Source: Alphaproteobacteria bacterium
Lineage (GTDB): Bacteria > Pseudomonadota > Alphaproteobacteria > Rs-D84
Assembly (NCBI GenBank): GCA_017650505.1
Contig: JAGCET010000001.1
Coordinates: forward strand, 4,795 to 68,794
Direction of reading: 5' to 3'
Length of the DNA stretch: 64,000 bases
Below are positions 6,747 to 15,566 of the stretch, one piece after another; positions within the stretch are counted from its first letter, which is position 1; every line of letters begins with the position of its first letter. The position numbers were made by a program, and so were the translations under genes. The notes under the pieces are model-generated. The model had not been told where the DNA came from, did not search any database, and was given only the letters and a program-made list of their open reading frames with translations.

Positions 6747-7196
6747 ATGGTTCGTAAAGAATTGGTTAGTTTGTTAGAGCAGAATATTTTGTTGTTTGCC
6801 AAATTGTCCGAGCGTATAAATCGCGCCCAGGTGAATTTTGGTGAATATTCCCGAACCCAGGCCCAGTTGCTGATTCGGTTATACCTTGGGGGGCGGACGC
6901 GGTTAAAGGATTTGGCGGCACGTGAATTTGTGCCGGCACCGAACCTGTGTGCGGCATTTCGCAAAATGGAACGTGATGGTGTCGTGATGCGCGCGGTTGA
7001 TGAAAACGACCGCCGAAATACGTGGTATTCGGTGACTGAACACGGTGCGGATATTGCGCGTGGTTTTATAAATATGTGGCACCAGGCAATAGGGGTTATA
7101 TTCAAAGACATAGATAAAGAAGATGAAGAATCACTGATTCAATCATTCAAAACTATGAATAATATTTTGGTAAAAATGGGGGACAAAAATGCGTAA
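6747..7196 (+). CDS. MarR-family transcriptional repressor
   Basis: 149 residues with the MarR winged helix: GRTRLKDLAAREFVPAPNLCAAFRKMERDGVV (two pieces, roughly residues 48-80), then a beta wing with DENDRRNTWYSVTEHG. Terminal helices on both sides would form the dimer interface. The ATG at 6747 follows AGGAG by 7 nt, whereas an in-frame ATG at 6720 lacks a site. It is the first gene of the efflux operon and overlaps the TolC gene by 8 nt. MarR proteins typically repress a linked efflux operon and are released by small ligands. A palindrome inside its own promoter (6691-6707) is the likely operator. Confidence 0.88.
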   Translation: MVRKELVSLLEQNILLFAKLSERINRAQVNFGEYSRTQAQLLIRLYLGGRTRLKDLAAREFVPAPNLCAAFRKMERDGVVMRAVDENDRRNTWYSVTEHGADIARGFINMWHQAIGVIFKDIDKEDEESLIQSFKTMNNILVKMGDKNA

Positions 7197-8532
7197 ATTT
7201 TTTGCAATTGTTTTAGCGCTATACAGCGGATTTTCCTGTATAGACGTATTTGCGATGGATTTGTCTTTGGATGCGGCGGTGCAAAAAATTGTCGCAGAAT
7301 CTAATGATTTGAAAAAGGCCGATGCCAATTTGAAAAAGGCCCAGGCTTCATTGGATGTTGCGAATTCTGCACGTTGGTTCAATATCGAAGGTACGGCGAC
7401 GTATATGAACCTAATAAATGTGGAAAAACCGTTTGATTCGTATAATGTGCAATTGCCGCCGGAAATTGGAGGCCTGATTCAGCAAATAGCCGCAAACAGC
7501 GGTGCCAATATGTCGATGCCATCGCGTATAGATGTTCCGGACAATATCTTTATGGCGGGTGTGACAATTACTCAACCAATATATACTTTTGGAAAAATCG
7601 GAAATGCGGTGGATAGTGTTCGCAGTGCAATCAAGATGAGTGAATATAGCAAAGAGATGGTTCGGCGAGAGGTTAAATATGCCGCAATAGATATGTATTG
7701 GACCGCAAAAATGACTGACGATATCGTAAAAATTGCCAAGCAAAATTTGGATGATGCGGTAAAGGCAAAAAAAAGCCTGACCAATGCCGGACGTGCCAGC
7801 AGGGGAAATTTGGTTAAAATCGAATCGGATATCGCAACAAAAGAAATAAATTTATCTGATGCGGAATTTAACCGTGATACCGCGCACAGAATGTTAAAAA
7901 TCTTGGCGGGTATAGATGTAGATGAACCGTTGAATTTGACCGATGATTTTCCGGAAAACTTTCCGGAAATGTCGGCGAAAAAATTGGATGATACGCCGGA
8001 ATGGCAGGTTCTGAATCAGCAAGTAAAAATGTACGAGGCCAAAGCATCTTCGAATCGCGCGAATGGATATCCGACACTGGCGGCGGTCGGGGCCTATGAT
8101 TATGTGACGATGCATACGGATTTTGAAAAAACTTTTAATTCAAACGCTGCCCAGGCGGCATATTTGGGGTTGGCGTTAAAGGTGCCGATATTCAGTGGTG
8201 GTGTAAACAGTGCGAATGCAACGGTTGATGCAATGAATGCCGAAGCGGCCCGCCAAGATTTGGACAAGTCTAAAAAGGTTACGTCCGAAAAGTATGCAAA
8301 TGCGATAAAGCAATATAACCATTTGTGTGAAAACCTAAAAGGTTTGGAAAATGCACGCAATTTGGCGGCCAAAGCATACGGTTTTTCCCGTGACCGATTC
8401 GCCGCAGGCCAGACATCGGCGGTTGAATTGGCAGATGTTTCGGCGGGACTGTACCAATTAGATATGGCGTTGTTGAATGCAAAATACAAGATTTTAATGT
8501 CGGCCGAAACGGTAAAAAAATTGGGTGAATAA
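7189..8532 (+). CDS. TolC-family outer-membrane efflux channel
   Basis: 447 residues with a signal peptide (MRKFFAIV..., cut near residue 22, after VFA). Two repeats with long helices and short beta hairpins follow, characteristic of TolC/OEP proteins: QPIYTFGKIGNAVDSV in the first half and VPIFSGGVNSANATVDAM in the second. Length fits TolC (about 430-490 residues). It forms the trimeric outer-membrane and periplasmic duct for the RND pump encoded two genes downstream. It overlaps the marR gene by 8 nt and is followed by the adaptor gene after 2 nt, so all are cotranscribed. Confidence 0.9.
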   Translation: MRKFFAIVLALYSGFSCIDVFAMDLSLDAAVQKIVAESNDLKKADANLKKAQASLDVANSARWFNIEGTATYMNLINVEKPFDSYNVQLPPEIGGLIQQIAANSGANMSMPSRIDVPDNIFMAGVTITQPIYTFGKIGNAVDSVRSAIKMSEYSKEMVRREVKYAAIDMYWTAKMTDDIVKIAKQNLDDAVKAKKSLTNAGRASRGNLVKIESDIATKEINLSDAEFNRDTAHRMLKILAGIDVDEPLNLTDDFPENFPEMSAKKLDDTPEWQVLNQQVKMYEAKASSNRANGYPTLAAVGAYDYVTMHTDFEKTFNSNAAQAAYLGLALKVPIFSGGVNSANATVDAMNAEAARQDLDKSKKVTSEKYANAIKQYNHLCENLKGLENARNLAAKAYGFSRDRFAAGQTSAVELADVSAGLYQLDMALLNAKYKILMSAETVKKLGE

Positions 8533-8534
8533 TT

Positions 8535-9134
8535 ATGAAAATATTTGGAAAAGATTTCGAAGATAAACGGGTTAAAAAATTTATCTATACAGCGGTTTTG
8601 GCTGTATTGGCGATTTGGTTTGTATATCGTTTTGTTATGGTTGCGGTTGAATGGCGTATGGATGTTTTTAATCCGATTCGTGCCACGGCGATGAATGGAA
8701 TTTTGGTCGACAGTGTTGTTGTGCATCGTGGTACAGGTACAGTGGAAATTCCATTAGATGTTAAAAACAATCGTGCGTATGTCGCGCCTTCGCGTCGTGG
8801 TCAATTCAAGGCTGGGCAAAAAATAGGTGCGGGTGAAATTATTTCTGTATCATCGAGTCTTGATTTGGATTCAGGAATGTACGTTGTGCGCATACGTGGA
8901 GTTGATGATGGGTTAAATATGGTGTCTGTGTCAACCGATGGGTTGTGTGTGCCGGCGTATGCAGTGCGTGATGGTGTTGTGATGATTGTTGATGATGGGG
9001 TTGCGGTCGCGCGAAATGTTCGGGTTGAAAACCAGGATTCATCCATTGCGTGTGTGTCGGATGGATTGAATGATGGCGATAGGGTGATTTTGTCCAAGGT
9101 GGCAAGTGGTGCCAAGGTGAGAGTAGAACAATAG
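8535..9134 (+). CDS. Truncated-type RND membrane-fusion (adaptor) protein
   Basis: 199 residues, against 350-400 for a usual periplasmic adaptor. A cytosolic basic start and one N-terminal helix (about residues 16-38) anchor it. The remainder matches the beta-barrel and membrane-proximal parts of adaptors: a DSGMYVVRI segment, the VPAYAVRDG loop, and GLNDGDRVIL followed by a closing GAKVRV. The alpha-hairpin and lipoyl domains that normally contact TolC are not there. No frameshift is visible and both neighbours are tightly packed, so the short form looks native. It may rely on a second adaptor elsewhere, or the TolC partner may dock differently. Identity as an adaptor is inferred from the C-terminal pattern plus operon position. 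Confidence 0.7.
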   Translation: MKIFGKDFEDKRVKKFIYTAVLAVLAIWFVYRFVMVAVEWRMDVFNPIRATAMNGILVDSVVVHRGTGTVEIPLDVKNNRAYVAPSRRGQFKAGQKIGAGEIISVSSSLDLDSGMYVVRIRGVDDGLNMVSVSTDGLCVPAYAVRDGVVMIVDDGVAVARNVRVENQDSSIACVSDGLNDGDRVILSKVASGAKVRVEQ

Positions 9135-9151
9135 TTACAAGGGGGTATGAC

Positions 9152-12100
9152 GTGTTAAAGTTCTTTATCAAACGGCCGGTGACGACGATTATGTTTGTGT
9201 TGCTGTTTGTGGTGTTGGGGTTGGTTTCTTATCCAAAAATGAATGTTGAACGTACGCCGGCATTGGACTTTCCAATGGTGACCGCAACATTTATATATCC
9301 CGGTGCCGCACCCGCCGAAATAGAATCCCAAGTTATAAAAAAAGCCGAAGACGCAATGTCCCAGGTCCCAGAGTTAAAAAAACTTACGTCCCAGGCATTT
9401 GAAAATGGCGGATATGTGATGGCGGAATTTAACCTTGGGGTGAATGTGAATGATAAAGCCAGCGAGGTTAAATCCAAGATAGACGCATTGGCGTCTGAAT
9501 TTCCAACAGATTTGAAACAACCGGTTATAGAAAAACTGAATCCGTTGCAGACTTCGGTGGTTGATGTTGTCTTGCGTGGTGCCGAATTGCGTGATTTACA
9601 AGAATATGCCGATAACATATTGTCTAATAAAATCACGGCCATAAATGGTGTGTCCAGTGTGTCGATATTTGGTGGTGAAAAGCGTGCAATACGTGTTGCG
9701 ATGAATCCAGAATCTATGGCGGCATATGGGGTCACGATTATGGATGTTGTGACGGCGATGGGTGCAAATAATTTGAATGTACCCGGTGGAAAAATCGAAG
9801 TCGGTGCGGATTCTTCGAATGTTCGTTTTATTGGTGAGTTTGAATCGGTGGATGCAATTAAAAATTTGCATATAACAACTGCCGAAGGACAAAAATTTAG
9901 ACTGGATGATATTGCGACGGTGACGGATGCGGCGCGCGATTTGGATACGGGTGCGCGTTTCAATGGTGAATCTGTGGTTATTGCTTCTGTGGTCAAGGCC
10001 TCCGATGGTAATGCGATAAAAATATCGCGCGCATTGAATAAAAAATTGCCGGAATTTAATGCAGATTTGGCATCGCGTTTGCCCGGTGCAACGATGGAGA
10101 TTATTTCTGATTCGTCCATTGCGGTGTCAAATGAAACGTCCAGTACTATCAACGGTATTATATTGGGCATTATATTTACAATTATCGTTTTGTTGGCATT
10201 TACCCAGAATTGGCGTTCAACGATTATTGCGGGTGTTGTGATACCGGCATCATTGGTTGCGGGCTTGTTCTTGGTCGATGGCAGTGGTTTTACGATAAAC
10301 GCAATGACGTTATTGGCGTATTCTTCGGCATTGGGTACATTGGTGTCGAATGCGATTATTTTAATTGAATCGGCTTTGCAAGAAATGCGCGGTGGAAAAT
10401 CACCAGAAGATGCCGCAATTGACGGAACAAAAAAAGTCGCTGTTTCGGTTTTGGCGGGTGTTGGAACAAATGTTGTGGTGTTTTTGCCGTTGGCATTTAT
10501 GGGTGGAATTGCCGGTAAATTTATGATGCAGTTCGGTATGACTGTTGTGTATTTGACGTTATTTTCGTTGCTGTTTTCGTTCACTTTGACGCCAATGATG
10601 ATTGCAAAAATATTGCGTGTGATTCGGGTAAATCGTGTGGCGCAAACGGATAAGAAAAAATCGCCGATGGAAAAATGGTTTGCGTACCAATACAAACATT
10701 CGGGGCGTGTGATATTGTTCGCAGTATTGGCATTGTTTGCGTCGTCAGTTCTGATGCAATTTACCGGGAATGAATTTAGTCCGGCAACCGATGCAAATGA
10801 AATAAATATTACTGCGCGCGCGCCAATGGGTGCTACGTATGAAAAATCACAATATGTGGCAAAAAACATAGAAGATGTTTTATTCAAATTCCCTGAAGTA
10901 AAATCTACATCGGTAAAAATGGGTGAACGTGGATTGCAAAACATATCGGTCAAAATAAAATTGGTGGACCGTGCGAAACGCCGTGCAACGGATAAAGAAA
11001 TTGCGCGTCGTATGTTGCCTGAATTGTCCAAAATTCCAGATGCAGAAATTCAAATAAGGGCGGGCGAGGGTGTTTCGTCGTCTATATCGGCCGATATTGT
11101 TTTGAATATATATGGAGAAGATGATGCGTTGCGGAATGAATACGCGACCGCGGCATTGAATGCAATAAATAATATCTCTGAAGTCCAAACGGCCGTTTTG
11201 GCGCAACAAATGCCAGGTGATGAAATTCGATTCGTTCCGGATCCGAACAAGATGGATTTTTGGGGAATCAAGAATTCTTATGCGGGTGCGACATTGCGTA
11301 CCGCGCTGTATGGAAACGATACATATAAGTATAAAGAAAATGGCGAAGAATATCCGATAATTTTGGAATTTGCAAAACCATTCAAAGGGCGAACAATGTT
11401 CGATAATGTATTTGTAAATTCGCAAAAAGGTATGGTTGCGTTGTCCCAAATTGGTGATGTAAAAACACAAACTGCGACCCCAAATATAAATCGTTTGGAT
11501 AAAAATCGCGTCACAGAAATAGATATAAATATCGGTAAATCGACCAGTGGGCCGGTTCAGACAAAGATTGTAAAGGCATTGGATAAAATGGATTGGAAAA
11601 CCGGGTATGGATACAGTTTTGGTGGTATGGCCGAAATTCAGACAGAAACAACCGGTGAAATCGGCAAGGCATTTTTGTTGGCGACGATTTTGACATTTAT
11701 GTTGTTGGCCGCGATATTGAATTCTTGGATACATCCGTTCACGATTGCTACGTCCATTATCACAAGTTTTGCCGGAGTATTTATATTGTTATTCTTGTCG
11801 GGGGCGTCAACAAATATTGGTGCAATGATGGCGTTTGTTATGTTGGTTGGTTTGGTTGTGAATAATAATATTCTTGTGTTGGAACCAACAATAAATCGGA
11901 TAAATCATGGGCAAAACCTAAAGGTTGCGTTGTGGACCGAATTGAACGCGAAAAAGAACATGGTGTTGATGACATCTATTGCAGTTATGGCGGGTATGTT
12001 GCCACAATTGTGGAGTGCCGACGGTATGAAGTCTGCGATGGCGGCGGTTATGATTGGCGGAATGTTGGCATCACTGATATGGACATTTACTTTAACACCG

Positions 12101-12154
12101 GCACTGTTCTTTGCGATGGAACGTCTGCGCCAGAAATTAAAGGGTAAAAAATAA
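9152..12154 (+). CDS. RND-superfamily (AcrB-like) efflux permease with altered proton relay
   Basis: 1000 residues, AcrB-like: N-terminal FIKRPVTTIMFV helix, two large periplasmic porter loops and twelve membrane helices in two halves. GTG start at 9152 after GGGGG. In TM4 the AcrB Asp-Asp pair is replaced by Ser399-Asn400 (context TLVSNAIILIE), and in TM10 the AcrB Lys940 position is Asn904 (LVVNNNILVLE). These residues carry proton coupling in AcrB, so the energy source or the activity is uncertain. It would sit in the inner membrane with the short adaptor and the TolC-like channel encoded before it. Some RND subfamilies carry NN variants in TM10, so loss of function is not proven. Confidence 0.9.
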   Translation: MLKFFIKRPVTTIMFVLLFVVLGLVSYPKMNVERTPALDFPMVTATFIYPGAAPAEIESQVIKKAEDAMSQVPELKKLTSQAFENGGYVMAEFNLGVNVNDKASEVKSKIDALASEFPTDLKQPVIEKLNPLQTSVVDVVLRGAELRDLQEYADNILSNKITAINGVSSVSIFGGEKRAIRVAMNPESMAAYGVTIMDVVTAMGANNLNVPGGKIEVGADSSNVRFIGEFESVDAIKNLHITTAEGQKFRLDDIATVTDAARDLDTGARFNGESVVIASVVKASDGNAIKISRALNKKLPEFNADLASRLPGATMEIISDSSIAVSNETSSTINGIILGIIFTIIVLLAFTQNWRSTIIAGVVIPASLVAGLFLVDGSGFTINAMTLLAYSSALGTLVSNAIILIESALQEMRGGKSPEDAAIDGTKKVAVSVLAGVGTNVVVFLPLAFMGGIAGKFMMQFGMTVVYLTLFSLLFSFTLTPMMIAKILRVIRVNRVAQTDKKKSPMEKWFAYQYKHSGRVILFAVLALFASSVLMQFTGNEFSPATDANEINITARAPMGATYEKSQYVAKNIEDVLFKFPEVKSTSVKMGERGLQNISVKIKLVDRAKRRATDKEIARRMLPELSKIPDAEIQIRAGEGVSSSISADIVLNIYGEDDALRNEYATAALNAINNISEVQTAVLAQQMPGDEIRFVPDPNKMDFWGIKNSYAGATLRTALYGNDTYKYKENGEEYPIILEFAKPFKGRTMFDNVFVNSQKGMVALSQIGDVKTQTATPNINRLDKNRVTEIDINIGKSTSGPVQTKIVKALDKMDWKTGYGYSFGGMAEIQTETTGEIGKAFLLATILTFMLLAAILNSWIHPFTIATSIITSFAGVFILLFLSGASTNIGAMMAFVMLVGLVVNNNILVLEPTINRINHGQNLKVALWTELNAKKNMVLMTSIAVMAGMLPQLWSADGMKSAMAAVMIGGMLASLIWTFTLTPALFFAMERLRQKLKGKK

Positions 12155-12155
12155 A

Positions 12156-12614
12156 ATGGTTCAAGAAATTAGATTTTGTAAGCCCGATGGTAAATATGGA
12201 TTTTTAAGTCCTTTGGCTGCGTATCCAATACGAATGTTTGTGGATGGTAAAGATTTTGTTTTCCAAACGGTGGAACATTATTATCAAGCCATGAAATTTT
12301 ATTCCAATGATTCGCGGTTTAATGTGATTTTAAATTTAGATAATCCCGATGCGGCGCGGTTGCTAACCAAAACGCTGGAATATAAAGTAAATCGTCGCAC
12401 AGATTTTGATAAGCAAAAGTTTGAAATTATGGAACGTGCGTTGCGTGCCAAATTTGTTCAACATCCCGATGTTGCAGAAAAGTTAAAGTCTACCGGGGAT
12501 GCAATTTTGATAAAATCTTGTCCGAAATGTTATAAATGTGGGTTCGGTGAAGGTTCGGGCGAAAATCGTATTGGAAAAGTTCTGATGCAGATTCGGTCAG
12601 AATTGCAAAAATAA
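12156..12614 (+). CDS. NADAR/YbiA-family protein
   Basis: 152 residues of the NADAR (DUF1768, YbiA) family. It has an N-terminal KYGFLSP strand, the conserved FQTVEHYYQAMKF helix with catalytic Glu near residue 40, a DARLLT-like segment and the C-terminal GENRIGKVLM helix. E. coli YbiA removes reactive early riboflavin-pathway intermediates by N-glycoside hydrolysis, and other members act on ADP-ribosylated substrates. It starts 1 nt after the RND gene stop, so it is the last gene of the efflux operon and is followed by a strong terminator. Its link to efflux is positional only. Confidence 0.85.
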   Translation: MVQEIRFCKPDGKYGFLSPLAAYPIRMFVDGKDFVFQTVEHYYQAMKFYSNDSRFNVILNLDNPDAARLLTKTLEYKVNRRTDFDKQKFEIMERALRAKFVQHPDVAEKLKSTGDAILIKSCPKCYKCGFGEGSGENRIGKVLMQIRSELQK

Positions 12615-12618
12615 ACTT

Positions 12619-12638
12619 TGGGGCGATGCCCCATTTTT
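12619..12638 (+). terminator. Terminator of the efflux operon
   Basis: Stem TGGGGC/GCCCCA with loop GAT, then TTTTT, 4 nt past the NADAR gene. Confidence 0.85.
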
Positions 12639-12640
12639 AT

Positions 12641-12668
12641 TTGATATATTTTTTTGTGTCGCTATAAT
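12641..12668 (+). promoter_or_regulatory. Promoter of the HAD phosphatase gene
   Basis: TTGATA (12641-12646), 16-nt spacer containing a T-run then GTGT, TATAAT (12663-12668). Confidence 0.65.
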
Positions 12669-12695
12669 TGTTCCCGATTTATAAGGGGTAAAAAT

Positions 12696-13292
12696 ATGTT
12701 AAAAAAAGTCGATGTTGTTTTGTTTGATTTTGATGGGACGTTGTCTTGGCCCGATTCTAATGTTGCGTTTTGCCGGTATTGTATGAAACATAGTTTGCGT
12801 CCGTGGTTGTTTTTGCCGTTGATGGGCGCGTGTGCGGTGGCGCGTGTTTTTAATCCGTCGGGTGTATGGTGGCGGCAAAATATACGGCGATTTATTACAC
12901 CAAATATGATAAAGAAATTTTTACCGGGTTTTGTGCGCGAACATAAAAAAGATCGGTTTGGTTGGGCGGCGGAACGTGTCGCATCGGAACGTGCCGCGGG
13001 AAATAAAGTATTGTTGATTACGGCAACACCGGAATACCTAATTACGCCGTTGGTGCATGATATGAAATTTGATGCGGTTTTGTGTTCGGATGTTTTGATT
13101 GAACGTCCGTGGAAATATAAATTTTTATGTTGGGGTAAGAACAAGGTTGTTGCAATGGACGAATGGGCTCGGAAAAATAAATTTATTCCGAATGTGGTTC
13201 GTGCCTATTCGGACAGTGTGTCCGATATGCCAATGATGGAAATTGCCAATGAACAGGTTTGGATAAATCCTAAAACAGGAATGCCAGTTTAG
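12696..13292 (+). CDS. HAD-IB family phosphatase
   Basis: 198 residues. HAD motif I is DFDGTL (nucleophile Asp near residue 10), motif II LLITAT, then a Lys in a PWKYK segment and motif IV SDSVSDMPMM. Cap and length match the HAD-IB (SerB/CicA-like) class. Members dephosphorylate small phosphorylated metabolites, and some act on phospholipid or phosphoserine intermediates. The ATG at 12696 follows AAGGGG. An upstream in-frame ATG at 12654 overlaps the promoter and is unlikely. It is a single gene, convergent with rmuC. The substrate is unknown. Confidence 0.82.
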   Translation: MLKKVDVVLFDFDGTLSWPDSNVAFCRYCMKHSLRPWLFLPLMGACAVARVFNPSGVWWRQNIRRFITPNMIKKFLPGFVREHKKDRFGWAAERVASERAAGNKVLLITATPEYLITPLVHDMKFDAVLCSDVLIERPWKYKFLCWGKNKVVAMDEWARKNKFIPNVVRAYSDSVSDMPMMEIANEQVWINPKTGMPV

Positions 13293-13345
13293 TTGTTAGT
13301 GTTAGTGGATAGTGGTTAGTAAAAGGCGTGCGCACTAACCACTAC
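13293..13345. repeat. TTAGTG-rich intergenic element, copy 1
   Basis: Tandem-like GTTAGTG units followed by a perfect inverted repeat, AGTGGTTAGT (13311-13320) and ACTAACCACT (13334-13343). The right arm contains the TAG stop of the minus-strand rmuC gene. It lies between convergent genes. Confidence 0.7.
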
Positions 13346-14220
13346 TTCTCGAAATCTAATTCTTTTATTTTTTCTGCGCGGGGGGTGATTTTACCAATAG
13401 ATGTTTGCAGTTGTTCTATATCGGTTTGCGCCATATTGAAATGTTGCGAAACTTTGCTGGCACGTTCCGATAATCGCGCCAGGTCGGTCAACAACAGGTC
13501 TAGTTCAGTTTTTATTTTACCCGCAACACGTTTGATTTTTATGTCTGATAATATTGCGCGAATCGTGTTTAGTGTCGCCCACAGTGTCGATGGTGAAACA
13601 ATAAAGACTTTTTTTCGTGCCGCATATTCTATTGTGCCCGGAAATTCACGATGCAGTGTTTCAAATATCGATTCCGATGCGATAAACATCATTGCGGCAT
13701 CGGCGGTTTTGCCGGGAATAATGTATTTTTCGGAAATCGCATCAATGTGTTTACGAACGTCCAGTTCGAATTGTTTGCGATAAAGTTCGGTATTTTCACC
13801 GTTCAGCATATGATTATAAGATTCCAATGGAAATTTGCTGTCAATAATCATGTCGCCCGGCGGATAGGGCAGGCGGATAATACAATCGGGCCGAACACCG
13901 GTTTCCAATACGCTTTGAAAAGCATACGTTTCTGGTGGCATAATGTCGGCGATTAAATCTTCCAATTGCCGTTCGCCAAATGTGCCACGGGCCTGTTTAT
14001 TGCCCATAAGAATGTTTTTGAAATTTGCTATATCAGAACTGATGTTTTTTAATTCGGTGGCGTTTTGTGCCAATACGCCAAGTCTTTCGGCCAACCGTTC
14101 GCGCAGACGTGTGTTGTCTTCACGCAGTGCCGACATATCAACCGTTGCCGGTCGCATTAGCAGTGCCCCAAGCATTATAATAATTACCCCACACATCGCG
14201 ATTAAAATATAAGTTGTCAT
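13342..14220 (-). CDS. rmuC: DNA recombination protein RmuC
   Basis: 292 residues. One N-terminal membrane helix (about residues 3-23), a coiled-coil stretch (residues 28-65), then the RmuC nuclease-like core with GTFGERQLEDLI, RPDCIIRLP and MIIDSKFPLESY, the last resembling a PD-(D/E)XK motif. RmuC limits inversions and processes replication-associated structures. The ATG at 14220 has an AAAGGA site. An upstream ATG at 14247 has none. The stop codon lies inside a dispersed TTAGTG element. It is divergent from def, with overlapping promoters. Confidence 0.9.
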   Translation of the reverse strand: MTTYILIAMCGVIIIMLGALLMRPATVDMSALREDNTRLRERLAERLGVLAQNATELKNISSDIANFKNILMGNKQARGTFGERQLEDLIADIMPPETYAFQSVLETGVRPDCIIRLPYPPGDMIIDSKFPLESYNHMLNGENTELYRKQFELDVRKHIDAISEKYIIPGKTADAAMMFIASESIFETLHREFPGTIEYAARKKVFIVSPSTLWATLNTIRAILSDIKIKRVAGKIKTELDLLLTDLARLSERASKVSQHFNMAQTDIEQLQTSIGKITPRAEKIKELDFEK

Positions 14221-14265
14221 TTGGAATTCCTTTGTTATAATTTCCAATTATAAAAGGATTTATAT
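14221..14265. promoter_or_regulatory. Overlapping divergent promoters, rmuC and def
   Basis: A 45-nt gap. Plus strand TATAAT at 14236-14241 serves def. Minus strand TATAAT at 14249-14254 serves rmuC. The two -10 boxes are 7 nt apart, so the promoters probably compete. Confidence 0.5.
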
Positions 14266-14766
14266 ATGTTGCAAATGAAACTTTGTGGCGATTTGGTGTT
14301 GCGGGAAAAATGTACACCTGTGGATACCATTACATCGGAAATTTTGGAAATTTTGGACGAAATGGTTGAAATGATGGATGAACAACATGGGGTTGGCCTT
14401 GCCGCACCCCAGGTTGGTGTGTCAAAGCGGTTTTTGGTTATGAAAAATCCGGCCAATGATGAAGTTATCAAAATGATAAATCCGGTTATTTTGTCGCGCA
14501 GTGAAGAAATGGTTGTCAAAGAAGAGGGTTGCCTTTCGGTTTTGGGGCCTGATGATTTACCGGTTTATGCCGATGTTGTGCGGCCGGCAAAGGTCACGGT
14601 TCAATGGACGGGTATTGATGGAAAACAAAATGTTGCAGATATGTCGGGTTTGCGTGCGCGAATCGTCCAACACGAAACGGATCATTTGGATGGTATTTTG
14701 TTTATAGATTATTTGTCATCTGCAAAACGTGAAATGATTATGAATAAGGTAAGACGGCGTAAATGA
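14266..14766 (+). CDS. def: Peptide deformylase
   Basis: 166 residues with all three family motifs: GVGLAAPQ (near residue 43), EEGCLSV (Cys metal ligand, near residue 87) and QHETDHLDG, which holds both His ligands and the catalytic Glu. It removes the formyl group from the N-terminal Met of new proteins in the cytosol. It overlaps fmt by 4 nt (ATGA), which adds the same formyl group to initiator tRNA, so the two are translationally coupled. AAAAGGA precedes the ATG. Confidence 0.96.
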   Translation: MLQMKLCGDLVLREKCTPVDTITSEILEILDEMVEMMDEQHGVGLAAPQVGVSKRFLVMKNPANDEVIKMINPVILSRSEEMVVKEEGCLSVLGPDDLPVYADVVRPAKVTVQWTGIDGKQNVADMSGLRARIVQHETDHLDGILFIDYLSSAKREMIMNKVRRRK

Positions 14767-15566
14767 AAATTGTCTTGATGGGAACTCCGGATTTTGTCGT
14801 ACCGATATTTGATGCGATTGCCGCGCGGCACGATGTTATCGCGGTCTTTACGCGGGCGCCAAAGCCGGTCGGGCGTAAACATATTATAACTAAATCGCCG
14901 GTGCATGTTTGGGCGGAATCGCGTGGTATACCCGTTTATCATAAACCCGGTGAATATAATTTTCACCCCGATATGGTTATTGTTGCGGCATATGGTGCAA
15001 TTTTGCGTGATAATGTTCTGAATTCGGCACTGTGTATAAATCTGCACCCAAGTTTGTTGCCAAAATATCGTGGACCGTCACCAATTATTACCGCGATTAA
15101 AAATGGGGATTCGGAAAGCGGTGTGTGTCTTATGCAAATGGTGGCCGAATTGGATGCTGGTGATATTTTAATGTGTCGTAAATTCGAAATTGGCACCGAT
15201 GACACGAATGAAACGGTTGAAAATCGTGTGTCAGAAATTGGACGTGATATGGTGTTGGAATATTTGGAAAATCCGGATCAATATCCGCCGCGGCCCCAGG
15301 TGGGAAAAATCGTCTATACGGCGAAAACCAATGTATACGACGAAATCATAGATTGGAAAAAGTCGCCAATTGAAATACATAATTTGGTGCGCGGTCTGGG
15401 GGCGGGGCGTACAAAAATAAACGGTACAGATGTCAAGATACTGAAAACAAAAATGAATGGCGATAAACTTGAAATTTTGACGATTCAACCGGTGGGGAAA
15501 AAGCCGATGGATTGGAAAAGTTTTGTAAATGGCCTGCACGGTGCAGAAATAAGATATGGTGAGTAA
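14763..15566 (+). CDS. fmt: Methionyl-tRNA formyltransferase
   Basis: 267 residues. The N-terminal formyltransferase domain is complete: MGTPDF start, the folate-binding INLHPSLLPKYRG with catalytic Asn and His, and LDAGDIL with the catalytic Asp. The C-terminal tRNA-binding barrel is compressed, so the protein is roughly 40 residues shorter than the common 310, but it still ends with the QPVGKKPMDW signature. Start and stop are fixed by overlaps with def and truA. The short C-domain may be a lineage trait of a streamlined genome. Function as formyl donor enzyme for initiator tRNA is clear. Confidence 0.94.
   Translation: MKIVLMGTPDFVVPIFDAIAARHDVIAVFTRAPKPVGRKHIITKSPVHVWAESRGIPVYHKPGEYNFHPDMVIVAAYGAILRDNVLNSALCINLHPSLLPKYRGPSPIITAIKNGDSESGVCLMQMVAELDAGDILMCRKFEIGTDDTNETVENRVSEIGRDMVLEYLENPDQYPPRPQVGKIVYTAKTNVYDEIIDWKKSPIEIHNLVRGLGAGRTKINGTDVKILKTKMNGDKLEILTIQPVGKKPMDWKSFVNGLHGAEIRYGE

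Noticed and set aside
9229..11031. 600-codon minus-strand open frame opposite the RND gene
   Set aside because: Antisense to a clear RND pump. The frame is a by-product of codon bias and has no family motif, ribosome site or promoter.
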